Origin: Mycobacterium montefiorense
Lineage (GTDB): Bacteria > Actinomycetota > Actinomycetes > Mycobacteriales > Mycobacteriaceae
Length of the DNA: 64,000 bases
Reading direction: 5' to 3'
NCBI RefSeq assembly: GCF_003112775.1
Contig: NZ_BFCH01000017.1
Coordinates: 442,938 to 506,937 of the forward strand
The notes beneath the pieces were generated by a model. That model saw only the letters and a program-made list of their open reading frames with translations. It did no database searches and was not told the origin of the DNA. Of this stretch, positions 38,906-47,337 are shown piece by piece; positions within the stretch are counted from its first letter, which is position 1, and each line of letters opens with the position of its first letter. The translations under genes were made by a program, and so were the position numbers.

Positions 38906-39442
38906 ATGACAAGCAGCGTCAAAACAGCAGAATTCACCGTGGCCTCGCACACCGTGAACCGAATCGACATCGCCACCGGCATCGAATTCGACCAATTCAT
39001 AGCGGCTTTCGAGAAAGCCGCGCCGCCGGTCGACCGGGCCGTGGTGGCCGAGATCGCCGAGCGCGGCGGCAGCTGGGACGACGTCCTTGCGGCCGCGGCG
39101 ACCAACGCGCCGAACGGTCTGATGGTCTACGGCAAGATCGACGGACTGGCTTTTTTCAGGCTGGCCGGTCATGCCACCAAATCGGTGGAGTATCTGCTCG
39201 GCAATCACACGATCGCCGAGACGATGTTCCGCCATGACCCGAAAGCCTTGCTGTATGCGCCATTACGTCTTCTGATCCACGCCGACGCCGATGGCAACGC
39301 GATCTTTTCGATGGACCAGCCCAGCGCTGCGTTCGGCAGCCTCGGCATCGACGAGGTGACGAAGGTCGGCGAGAGTCTGGATCGCAAGGTAGTAAACCTG
39401 TTGCGAGTCATCGGAATTGACGCCGCTCAAGCGTTCCGCTGA
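38906..39442 (+). CDS. DUF302 domain protein
   Basis: 178-residue protein with a DUF302-type core (residues about 85-150): YLLGNHTIAETMFRHDPKA then LYAPLRLLIHADADGNAIF. DUF302 proteins are small alpha/beta proteins of unknown biochemical role, often under stress or redox control. GAGGAG lies 5 nt before ATG 38906. The first 80 residues are poorly conserved relative to what I know. The divergent hxlR gene and the tandem operators suggest HxlR control. Confidence 0.72.
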   Translation: MTSSVKTAEFTVASHTVNRIDIATGIEFDQFIAAFEKAAPPVDRAVVAEIAERGGSWDDVLAAAATNAPNGLMVYGKIDGLAFFRLAGHATKSVEYLLGNHTIAETMFRHDPKALLYAPLRLLIHADADGNAIFSMDQPSAAFGSLGIDEVTKVGESLDRKVVNLLRVIGIDAAQAFR

Positions 39443-39500
39443 TAGGTACGGCAAGAGCCGGCGAGGCTGGTGGCTCCGCCGGCTTTGGCCGTCTGCGAAA

Positions 39501-39941
39501 TTACTTGGTGATGTCGATGCGCTGCGCCTGGGTTCCGGCGTAAGCGCTGGTGACCCGCACGGTTAACACACCGGCATCGTAGGAAGCCTTGATGGCTTCA
39601 CCGGTGACGTGCGCGGGCAGCTGGAACGACCGACGGAACGATCCGTAGCGGATTTCCCGCAGGATACGGCCATCCGTCTCCTGGTCGAACTGGTCGCGGT
39701 GTTCGCCGTGGACTACCAGGCGGCCCTTGTCGACCTCGACGTTGACATCCTTCTCGACATCAACACCAGGCAGTTCCAGGCGTACCACCGCGTCGTCGCC
39801 GTCCTTCACGATCTCGGCCGCAGGGTTGAAACCGCTGGTCACTGGCTTGTACCAGTCCGCCGTCGCGGCCGGGCCGAAAAAGTCGCGCAACCACCGGTCG
39901 GTGTCCCAGGCCGAACGCGACCACAACGCGAGATTGCTCAT
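39501..39941 (-). CDS. hsp: Small heat shock protein Hsp20 (Acr2)
   Basis: Alpha-crystallin family chaperone of 146 residues (Rv0251c). The crystallin domain spans about 40-140 (AAEIVKDGDDAVVRLELPG to GVLTVRV). It begins MSNLALWSRSAW like its M. tuberculosis relative, and is about a dozen residues shorter, through gaps in the loop after VDKGRLVV. It prevents aggregation of unfolded proteins. The upstream region holds an HspR-like (HAIR) element lying between a SigE/SigH-like -35 and -10, consistent with known heat and envelope-stress control of acr2. Confidence 0.92.
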   Translation of the reverse strand: MSNLALWSRSAWDTDRWLRDFFGPAATADWYKPVTSGFNPAAEIVKDGDDAVVRLELPGVDVEKDVNVEVDKGRLVVHGEHRDQFDQETDGRILREIRYGSFRRSFQLPAHVTGEAIKASYDAGVLTVRVTSAYAGTQAQRIDITK

Positions 39942-40018
39942 GTCGTCTCCTCTTTGCTTCCTTGAACTTCATTGTGAGTTTGCTGTGACCGGCGCATTGT
40001 CGGCCGGCTACAGATAAA

Positions 40019-40045
40019 AACTTGAGTTGACCCCGCTTAAGTTCC
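40019..40045 (-). promoter_or_regulatory. HspR-type HAIR element within an ECF-sigma-like hsp promoter
   Basis: CTTGAGT-N7-GCTTAAG (40021-40041) matches the HAIR consensus CTTGAGT-N7-ACTCAAG at 12 of 14 positions. On the minus strand GGAAC (40045-40041), then 19 nt, then GTT (40021-40019) fits a SigE/SigH promoter. Repressor and polymerase sites therefore overlap about 80 nt upstream of hsp. Confidence 0.6.
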
Positions 40046-40154
40046 ACCTACTCGTTCGCCCGCAGCGAACACACATCACACAGGAACTTGTGAGGTGTGA
40101 GACCCACGTCATACGAGCGATACATTGGGCGATTTTTCCTTAATTTCTGACCCC

Positions 40155-40160
40155 TAATCT
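40155..40160 (+). promoter_or_regulatory. -10 element for a leaderless nirB start
   Basis: TAATCT ends 6 nt before ATG 40167; no ribosome binding site is visible. The layout matches other leaderless starts in this window. Confidence 0.45.
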
Positions 40161-40166
40161 CGTGGC

Positions 40167-42697
40167 ATGACCCCGACCCCCGACTCGCGTGCGCAGTGTG
40201 CTGCCCGTCACTTGGTTGTGGTCGGGCACGGCATGGTCGGCCACCGTTTGGTCGAGGCGCTCCGTGCCCGCGACGCCGACGGATCTTGGCAGATCACCGT
40301 TTTGGCCGAAGAGTCCGATGCCGCCTACGACCGCGTTGGCCTGACCTCGTACACCGAAAGCTGGGACCGGGGCCTGCTGGCACTGCCCGGTAACGACTAC
40401 GCCGGTGATCAGCGGGTGCGGCTGCTGCTCAACGCCCGGGTCGCCGAAATCGACCGCGCGACAAAGTCAGTGGTGACCGCCGACGGCGAACGGCACCGCT
40501 ACGACGCCCTTGTCTTAGCCACCGGCTCTTACGCGTTTGTGCCGCCGGTGCCCGGGCACGATCTGCCCGCGTGCCACGTGTATCGGACACTGGGCGACCT
40601 CGACGCCATCCGCGCCGCGGCCGAGAGTGCCCGTGACGGCGGTCACAATCCGGCCGGTGTTGTGATCGGTGGCGGTCTGCTCGGGCTCGAAGCCGCCAAT
40701 GCGTTGCGGCAATTCGGGTTGGAAACACACGTCATTGAGATGATGCCGAGGTTGATGGCCCAGCAGATCGACGAGGCCGGCGGCGCGCTGCTGGCCCGGA
40801 TGATCGGCGAGCTCGGGATCGCGGTGCATGTCGGCACGGGCACCCAATCCATTGAATCCGCCTCGCGCGCAGACGGTTCGACGTCGACGACGGTACGGCT
40901 GACCGACGGCCAGGAGATTGACGCCGGCCCGGTGATCTTCGCGGCCGGCATCCGGCCTCGCGACGAGCTCGCTGCAGCGGCTGGGCTGACGCTCGCTGAG
41001 CGCGGCGGCGTACTTACCGACTTATCGTGCCGGACAAGCGATCCCGACATATATGCGATCGGCGAGGTCGCCGCGATCGACGGACGGTGCTACGGCCTGG
41101 TCGCACCGGGCTACACCTCCGCCGAAGTCGTGGTGGACCGGCTGCTGGATGGCGCCGCGGAGTTCCCCGAGGCGGACCTGTCCACCAAGCTCAAGTTGCT
41201 CGGCGTCGACGTCGCCAGCTTCGGCGACGCGATGGGAACGACCGAGAACTGCCTCGAGGTCGCCATCAACGACGCGGTGAACCGGACCTACGCCAAGCTG
41301 GTGCTGTCCGACGACGCCAAGACCCTGCTCGGTGGGGTGCTCGTCGGCGACGCTTCGACCTACGGCGTGCTGCGGCCGATGGTCGGCAGCGAGCTGCCGG
41401 GCGACCCGCTCGCGCTGATCGCGCCGGAGGGAGCCGGCGGAGGCGCTTCGGCATTGGGCGTCGGCGCGCTGCCGGATTCGGCACAGATCTGCTCCTGCAA
41501 CAACGTCACCAAGGGTGATCTGAAGTGTGCGATCGCTGATGGCTGCGGTGACGTCGCATCGCTGAAATCGTGCACCGCGGCCGGTACATCGTGTGGGTCG
41601 TGCGTGCCGCTGCTGGAAGCCGAGGGCGTGGAACAGTCCAAGGCGTTGTGCGAGCACTTCGGCCAGTCTCGCGCGGAGCTTTTCGAAATCATCTCGGCCA
41701 CCGAGATCCGTACCTTCTCCGGTTTGCTGGAGCGGTTTGGTCGCGGAAGGGGTTGCGACATCTGCAAACCCGTGGTCGCCTCCATCCTCGCCTCGACCGG
41801 CTCCGATCACATCCTCGAAGGTGAGCAGGCCTCCTGGCCAACATTCAGAAGAACGGCAGCTACTCGGTGGTGCCGCGGGTTCCCGGCGGCGACATCAAGC
41901 CCGAGCACCTGATTCTGATCGGCCAGATCGCCCAGGACTTCGGGCTTTACACGAAGATCACCGGTGGCCAGCGGATCGACCTGTTCGGCGCGCGGGTGGA
42001 TCAGTTGCCGCAGATCTGGCAACGGCTGGTGGACGGCGGCATGGAATCCGGCCACGCCTACGGCAAGTCATTGCGCACCGTGAAGAGCTGCGTGGGCACC
42101 GACTGGTGTCGCTAAGGCCAGCAGGATTCGGTGCAACTTGCCATCGACCTGGAGCTGCGCTATCGCGGCTTGCGGGCGCCGCACAAGATCAAGATGGGCG
42201 TCTCGGGTTGCGCGCGGGAGTGCGCCGAGGCACGCGGCAAGGACGTCGGCGTCATCGCCACGGAAAAGGGCTGGAACCTCTACGTCGGCGGCAACGGGGG
42301 CATGACTCCCAAGCATGCCCAGCTGCTGGCGAGTGACCTCGACACCGAAACGCTGGTTCGCTACGTCGACCGGTTCCTCATGTACTACATCCGCACTGCC
42401 GACCGGCTGCAGCGCACCGCGCCGTGGGTCGACTCCCTATACGGCGGTCTCGATCACCTGCGCGAGGTCGTGTGCGAGGACTCCCTGGGCCTGGCCGAGG
42501 AATTCGAGGCCGCGATGGAGCGGCACGTGGACAACTACCAGTGCGAGTGGAAGGGCGTACTCGAAGATCCGGACAAGCTCTCGCGGTTTGTCTCCTTCGT
42601 CAACGCGCCGGAAGAAATCGATTCGACAGTCACATTCACCGAGAACGCCGGACGCAAAATCCCTGTGTCCATTGGCATGCCAAAAGTCCGTTCGTGA
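40167..42697 (+). pseudogene. nirB: Nitrite reductase large subunit, disrupted
   Basis: NirB reduces nitrite to ammonium with NADH using FAD, [2Fe-2S] and a siroheme-[4Fe-4S] centre. The first part (40167 to about 41830) encodes intact NADH/FAD domains (VVIGGGLLGLEAANALRQFG) and a BFD-like [2Fe-2S] domain (CSCNNVTKGDL, CGSC). Near 41832 the family sequence jumps from one frame to another, needing a net loss of 1 mod 3 bases; a roughly 25-bp deletion fits the family alignment I recall. The second frame (from about 41838) reads GSYSVVPRVPGGDIKPEHL and ends at an in-frame TAA (42113-42115) immediately after SCVGTDWCR, where relatives have Tyr (TAC). Homology continues in frame to 42697 with the second Cys pair (GCARECAE). 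Both lesions would prevent a full protein. Sequencing error is possible for either, less likely for both. Confidence 0.88.
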
Positions 42698-42711
42698 ATT
42701 CAGGAGGCAGC

Positions 42712-43068
42712 GTGACAATTCTCAACGACATCGAGGTGTGGACCACCGCGTGCACCTATGACCACCTCATCCCGGGTCGTGGAGTCGGCGTGCTGCTCGA
42801 CGACGGTTCCCAAGCGGCGCTGTTCCGTCTGGACGATGGCTCGCTGCACGCGCTCGGCAATGTCGACCCGTTCTCCGGTGCGGCCGTGATATCCCGTGGG
42901 ATCGTCGGCGACCGCGGCGGTCGTGCAACCGTCCAATCACCCATCCTCAAGCAGGCTTTCGCGTTCGACGACGGTTGCTGCCTGGACGATCCCCGGGTGT
43001 CGGTTCCGGTGTACCAGGTGCGCGTGAACGATGACGGAGAAATCCAGATCGCGCGATTGGCTGCTTAG
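42712..43068 (+). CDS. nirD: Nitrite reductase small subunit
   Basis: Rieske-fold small subunit of assimilatory nitrite reductase, 118 residues as in Rv0253. NirD proteins keep the Rieske fold but lack the Cys/His cluster ligands, and none of the usual CxH pairs is visible here. GTG 42712 has AGGAGG 5 nt upstream. It lies 14 nt after the last nirB codon and remains intact although nirB is broken. Its last 4 bases overlap the end of the convergent 43065-43514 gene. Confidence 0.9.
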   Translation: MTILNDIEVWTTACTYDHLIPGRGVGVLLDDGSQAALFRLDDGSLHALGNVDPFSGAAVISRGIVGDRGGRATVQSPILKQAFAFDDGCCLDDPRVSVPVYQVRVNDDGEIQIARLAA

Positions 43069-43514
43069 CCGATATCGCCGGCCAGGTATCGCTGCATCGT
43101 CGGCCCGATCGCGTCGACGAGCGCGTCGACCGACATGGAGTGCAGCGGCTCGGAGCGCACCCCGTAGCGCATGATGCCGAGGCCGACCAGCTGTGAGGCG
43201 CACAACGAGGCCCGCACCGCGGCTTTGTCGGCACCCAGCATTTTCAGCATCGGGCCGAAAACCGGTCCGATGAACATGCTTTGCACCACTTCGGCCGTCT
43301 TCGCCATGCCCGTGGAGGCGACCGCGCTGGCCGCAAACGGTCCACCGCCGGCGGCGTCCCACGTGGTAATCAGCATGTAGAGGGTTTGCCGTCCTACCTG
43401 GTTGACCCCACCGGTGATGATCCGATCGATGAATTCCGGTGTGCCGAATGGCAACCGCAGCATCTTCGCGACTGGATCAAGGAGCCCACGCGATGGCTCT
43501 TCGCGACGGGGCAT
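43065..43514 (-). CDS. TetR C-terminal-domain protein lacking the DNA-binding region (Rv0258c-like)
   Basis: 149 residues resembling only the ligand/dimer half of TetR proteins: the segment FIDRIITGGVNQVGRQTLYM, then ASQLVGLGIMRYGVRSEPL and a terminal PTMQRYLAGD are typical of actinobacterial TetR C-termini. No helix-turn-helix is present, and only 24 nt separate it from the upstream gene, so the N-terminus is not simply misread. Position corresponds to Rv0258c (about 151 residues). It could modulate a full-length TetR by heterodimerisation or be a relic; neither is shown. Confidence 0.75.
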   Translation of the reverse strand: MPRREEPSRGLLDPVAKMLRLPFGTPEFIDRIITGGVNQVGRQTLYMLITTWDAAGGGPFAASAVASTGMAKTAEVVQSMFIGPVFGPMLKMLGADKAAVRASLCASQLVGLGIMRYGVRSEPLHSMSVDALVDAIGPTMQRYLAGDIG

Positions 43515-43538
43515 GCTGCCAGGATCACTCCTGCGTGA

Positions 43539-44276
43539 TCAAAGATCAAGCATTGCCGGCGTCGGCGCGCCCGGCCGGTAATGGCGCACCGGGTGCCGGG
43601 CCGCCACCGGTACCGCCCTGCGGAATCGGCTCGCGATCAACCGGGCCAGCTGCGGGTGAGTCCCCAGCGGCCGGGTGATCAGGTCGGCGCCGCACCCGCG
43701 CAGCCTTTCCTGAAACAGGCCGTCGGCGAGCAGGTAGGAGGCGACCGCGACGCGACGCGCACCGTCGGCCCTGGCCATCCGAACGGCCTCGTCGATATGC
43801 GGATCGCCAATGGCCGCAAACCCCAAGCTGACTCGTGACCCGGTGAGCGCGGACAGCAGTGTCGCGGTGGTGTGCAGGTCGGCGCGGGCAATGGGGTCCG
43901 ATGTTCCGGCGGCTCCGAGGATCACCGAATCACCGGGGCGCCAACCGGAATTCATCAGCTGGTCGGCGACGATCCGGGCGATCTCCCCACCCGGACCCAA
44001 AGCCGGAGTGACGATGACGTTGGGATGTCCGCTCGCCGCGACATGGGCAGGGACATCCGTGCGGACGTGGTAGCCGCGGGACAAGAACGCGGGTACCACG
44101 ATGGCCTGGTGGCCACCGGCCGCGGAAAGTACTTCGCTCGGTGTGGGTCCCAGGACGTCGACGAAGGCAACCCGCACCGGGCGGCCGAGATGCCGGCTCA
44201 CCTGTGCGGCCAGGTCGCCGATCATCGCGACACCGCCCGGCCGGCGGGTACCGTGCGCGGCAAGGATCAGGCTCAC
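43539..44276 (-). CDS. Sirohydrochlorin ferrochelatase-type protein (CbiX/SirB family, Rv0259c-like)
   Basis: 245-residue chelatase-family protein with two repeated alpha/beta halves. The N-terminal half starts LILAAHGTRRPGG with the metal-binding His of AAHGTR; VPAFLSRGYHVRTDVPAH provides the second His region. It inserts iron into sirohydrochlorin to form siroheme, the cofactor of nitrite and sulfite reductases. The ATG overlaps the upstream stop by 4 nt, so it is coupled to the Rv0260c-like gene. The neighbouring nirB is inactive, so sulfite reduction may be the remaining use. Confidence 0.85.
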   Translation of the reverse strand: MSLILAAHGTRRPGGVAMIGDLAAQVSRHLGRPVRVAFVDVLGPTPSEVLSAAGGHQAIVVPAFLSRGYHVRTDVPAHVAASGHPNVIVTPALGPGGEIARIVADQLMNSGWRPGDSVILGAAGTSDPIARADLHTTATLLSALTGSRVSLGFAAIGDPHIDEAVRMARADGARRVAVASYLLADGLFQERLRGCGADLITRPLGTHPQLARLIASRFRRAVPVAARHPVRHYRPGAPTPAMLDL

Positions 44277-45418
44277 GACGATACCGCCGGTTCGTCGATC
44301 GCGAGCCGGTAGCCACGCTTGACCACGGTCGCGACAATGTTCTTGTCGCCCAAGGCTGTTCGTAGTCGTAGCACGGCGGTGTCGACGGCGTGCGGGTCGT
44401 TGCTGTTGCCGGGCAGTACCCGCAGCAGATCACCGCGGGCGACGACATCGCCGGGCCGGAGTGCCAGCGCGCGCAGCACCGACATCCCGGATCCGGACAG
44501 CGATTGGACCGAACCATCGACCAGCACGCAGTTTCCGCGGATCTCGATCGCGTGGCCCGCGGCCGTCACGCTGCTCGATCCGAGCAGCGGAAGTTTCTGG
44601 GCGATATGGCGAGCCAGGGCCCCCAGCCGCATTCGCTCGGGCGCTGTCGTCGGAATCCCCTTACGGTGCAACGGTTGTGCTGTTACCGGGCCGACACACA
44701 TCGCGTGCACACCGGTGCGCAGCGCCTCGATCACCTGGTCTTCGAGATTCAGGTCGCGGCTGCGTTCCAGCACCGCGGCCGCAGCGGGTGCAGAGGTGAA
44801 GCTGACCGCATCGAATTGGCGTCGCGCGATTCCGGTGACCAGCTGGTCGAAGTTGCCGCCCATCGCGGTGGACTTCCATCGGTACACCCGGATGGGCACC
44901 ACGTCGGCACCGGCGGCACTTAACCCGCCGACGAATTCGGGGAACGGATCCCAGGCGTCGGCGGCGCCATGCAGTTGCACGGCGATGCGCGTGCCGGAGA
45001 CCCCCGATTCGAGCAGGTACTTGAGGAGCTCTTGGGAGGACTCGGATTTCGGCGACCACTCTTCGTGCAGACCGGCGGCGCGAAGCGCGCCGGTCGCTTT
45101 CGGTCCGCGGGCCAGGACCCGCGCCTTGGACAGTGATGTGAGGAGTTGGTTGGACAGGCCCCAACCCTCGGCCGCGGCCACCCAGCCGCGGAAACCGATG
45201 CCGGTGTGGGCGACCAGGATGTCGGGCGGGTCGGCGATCACGGCTTCGGTATTGCTCTGCAGTTCGTCGTCTTCGGGCAGCGCGATCATGGTGATCGCGG
45301 CGGCGCTGGAGACCTCCGCGCCTTGACGACTCAGCAACGCGCACAGCTCCTCGGAACGGCGCGCCGACGTCACCGCTATCCGGTATCCGGTAAGCGGTGA
45401 CGAGCCGGGCTGGTCCAT
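44273..45418 (-). CDS. Uroporphyrinogen-III synthase/winged-helix regulator fusion (Rv0260c-like)
   Basis: 381-residue two-domain protein. The first 260 residues are a HemD-type uroporphyrinogen-III synthase (GYRIAVTSARRSEELCALL, HTGIGFRGW, FTSAPAAAAVLE). The last 95 are an OmpR-like winged helix (LRALALRPGDVVARGDLLRV, HAVDTAVLRLRTALGD). Such fusions are thought to regulate or supply siroheme for nitrogen assimilation. ATG 45418 gives the length I recall for Rv0260c; ATG 45442 is an alternative. The frame is open far upstream across narK, which is an artefact. Overlaps the chelatase gene by 4 nt. Confidence 0.87.
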   Translation of the reverse strand: MDQPGSSPLTGYRIAVTSARRSEELCALLSRQGAEVSSAAAITMIALPEDDELQSNTEAVIADPPDILVAHTGIGFRGWVAAAEGWGLSNQLLTSLSKARVLARGPKATGALRAAGLHEEWSPKSESSQELLKYLLESGVSGTRIAVQLHGAADAWDPFPEFVGGLSAAGADVVPIRVYRWKSTAMGGNFDQLVTGIARRQFDAVSFTSAPAAAAVLERSRDLNLEDQVIEALRTGVHAMCVGPVTAQPLHRKGIPTTAPERMRLGALARHIAQKLPLLGSSSVTAAGHAIEIRGNCVLVDGSVQSLSGSGMSVLRALALRPGDVVARGDLLRVLPGNSNDPHAVDTAVLRLRTALGDKNIVATVVKRGYRLAIDEPAVSS

Positions 45419-45495
45419 ACGACCTGTGTATTCCTGTGACATTTCGGCGGCGTTACCTGACGATTGCTGACGCATTGCCCGTATTGCGGCGGTCG

Positions 45496-46899
45496 TCACA
45501 CACTGGCGGTTTCGGTTTCGGTTTCGAGGACCGGGCTGGGCGCGTGGCGTGCCGACGCCGGGCGGCGCACGTACATCGCCCACGTCAGGATCGCCGCGAC
45601 GAGGTAGGAGGCCAGGAACAGCCAGTACGCACCCGTCTCGGTACCGCTGCGCAGGTACGACTCGCGCAGCACCAGATTGATGCCGACGCCGCCGAACGCG
45701 CCGACCGCGGAGCAGATACCGATCAGCGATCCCGACTTCACGCGCGACCACTGCCGGCGCTCTGCCTCGCCGGCCTCCAACGCGCGACTGCGCGCCTCGA
45801 AGACCGACGGGATGAGCTTGAACACCGAGCCGTTGCCCATCCCCGACAGCACGAACAGAACGATGAACCCGATGACGTACCCGAGGACCGCGGTGGACGA
45901 CGTCGTACCGCTGCGGTCCTCGACCGTGCTGATGCCCACCAGCAATCCGGCGCCCACAATCATGCCCACAAACACGCCCAGGGTGACGCGGCCGCCGCTG
46001 CGGCGGTCCGCCAGCCTGCCGCCGTAGATCCGTGCCAGCGAGCCCAATAGCGGCCCGACGAAGGCGATTTCGGCGGCGTGCAGCGACGCGTGCCTGACGC
46101 TTTCTCCGTTGGCCATGAAATTGACCTCCAGCACCTGGGCGAAGGCGAAGGAAAATCCGATCCAGGAGCCGAAAGTGCAGATGTAGAGCAGCGAGATCAC
46201 CCAGGCGTCGCGGTCGAACAGGATCGACCGCATGTGGTTGAGCTCGAGGCCGTGGTCGAGATTGTCCATGAACAGCGCCGCGGCGATTCCGACCGCCGTG
46301 AGCAGCACTAGGTAAACCGCGCACACCCAGTACGGCGCCTGGTGGCCCGCGGTGGCCAGCGCCAGCAGCCCGGTCAATTGGATCCCCGCGACACCGAGGT
46401 TGCCGACACCGGCGTTGATTGCCAGTGCGGTGCCTTTGAGTCGCTGCGGATAAAACGCGTTGACGTTGGCCAGCGATGCCGCGTAGTTGCCGCCGCCCAG
46501 TCCGGTCAGCCCCGCGCACGCCACGTAGGGCCATAACGGCAGCCCGGGGTTGGCCAGCAACACGATGGTGCCGACGGTCGGGATCAGCAGCACGAACGCG
46601 GAGAACGTGGTCCAGTTGCGGCCGCCGAACTTCGCGATGCCCAGGGTGTAGGGGATTCGCGCGCAGCCGCCGGTCAGCGCCGCAACGGCGCCCAGTAGCA
46701 ACTTGTCGCTGGCATTGAAGCCGTAGACCGACATCGGCATGAACAGCGCCATCACCGACCAGAGGGTCCAGATCGAAAAGGCGACGTGATCACCCGCCAC
46801 AGTGCACAGCAGATTGCGGCGGGCGATCTTGTTGTTGCCGGCCTCCCAGGCCCCGGTGTCTTCCGGGTTCCACTCCGTGATGCGGTGGTTGCGGCCCAT
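45496..46899 (-). CDS. narK3: Nitrate/nitrite transporter, NarK family, copy 1 (Rv0261c-like)
   Basis: Major facilitator protein of 467 residues with twelve predicted membrane spans. The NarK nitrate signature is in GLGGGNYAASLANVNAFYP, and a second Gly-rich signature occurs in the C-terminal half (LSGMGNGSVFKLIPSVF). It would import nitrate or export nitrite. ATG 46899 starts MGRNHRITEWNPED; AAAGG lies 10 nt upstream. Same strand and just upstream of the siroheme genes. A paralogue lies at 47338-48759. Confidence 0.9.
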   Translation of the reverse strand: MGRNHRITEWNPEDTGAWEAGNNKIARRNLLCTVAGDHVAFSIWTLWSVMALFMPMSVYGFNASDKLLLGAVAALTGGCARIPYTLGIAKFGGRNWTTFSAFVLLIPTVGTIVLLANPGLPLWPYVACAGLTGLGGGNYAASLANVNAFYPQRLKGTALAINAGVGNLGVAGIQLTGLLALATAGHQAPYWVCAVYLVLLTAVGIAAALFMDNLDHGLELNHMRSILFDRDAWVISLLYICTFGSWIGFSFAFAQVLEVNFMANGESVRHASLHAAEIAFVGPLLGSLARIYGGRLADRRSGGRVTLGVFVGMIVGAGLLVGISTVEDRSGTTSSTAVLGYVIGFIVLFVLSGMGNGSVFKLIPSVFEARSRALEAGEAERRQWSRVKSGSLIGICSAVGAFGGVGINLVLRESYLRSGTETGAYWLFLASYLVAAILTWAMYVRRPASARHAPSPVLETETETASV

Positions 46900-47337
46900 G
46901 CGATCTGTACCTTTCAACGAAATCCCGTGGGCGCGTGGAGAAGCCGCCCGTCTGAACCGCGCACCGACCTCGTGCCGGCGCCAATCGGCCCGACCCGCAA
47001 GCGAGCGGGACGAGCTGTTGTGAGTCTGGACTTCAATGCCCCTGTGGGCGCCTCGAATTGAGAGGCATGCCCTGCCGCAGTTCCGATGCTCACATTCAGA
47101 ACAGAACTGCGTCAACTCAATCCGACCCATATCGCCTGTAAGTTGAATCCCAATTATCTGGTAGGTCGCTGAGGGGTTATCCGAGTCGGCATAACCACAG
47201 CTCAGCCCGGACGTTACACCCAATCGTCACAGCCAAAGATCATAAATACTCGACGGTTCCAGCGCGCCTGGGGAATTCGGTGTGAGGTGGAATACATTTC
47301 GTGCTACGCGGCTATCGGTACGGCACGCATATCGGGC
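46900..47337. other. Intergenic region between the two narK genes
   Basis: About 440 nt upstream of narK copy 1 and downstream of copy 2. I see no supported gene, strong hairpin or recognisable GlnR or DosR box. It probably contains the copy 1 promoter. Confidence 0.5.

Noticed and set aside
39942..40166. GlnR-binding site upstream of nirB
   Set aside because: Looked for because nirBD is under GlnR control in M. tuberculosis; no convincing GlnR-type repeat was found.
42424..42711. Extension of nirD upstream into nirB
   Set aside because: It runs in another frame of nirB; GTG 42712 has AGGAGG and gives the family length.
45419..46534. Open frame joining the uroporphyrinogen synthase gene with sequence opposite or overlapping narK
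   Set aside because: The extra part is another frame of narK and Arg-rich; the synthase alone has family length.
46900..47337. DosR or FNR-like box upstream of narK copy 1
   Set aside because: No sequence close enough to a known consensus.
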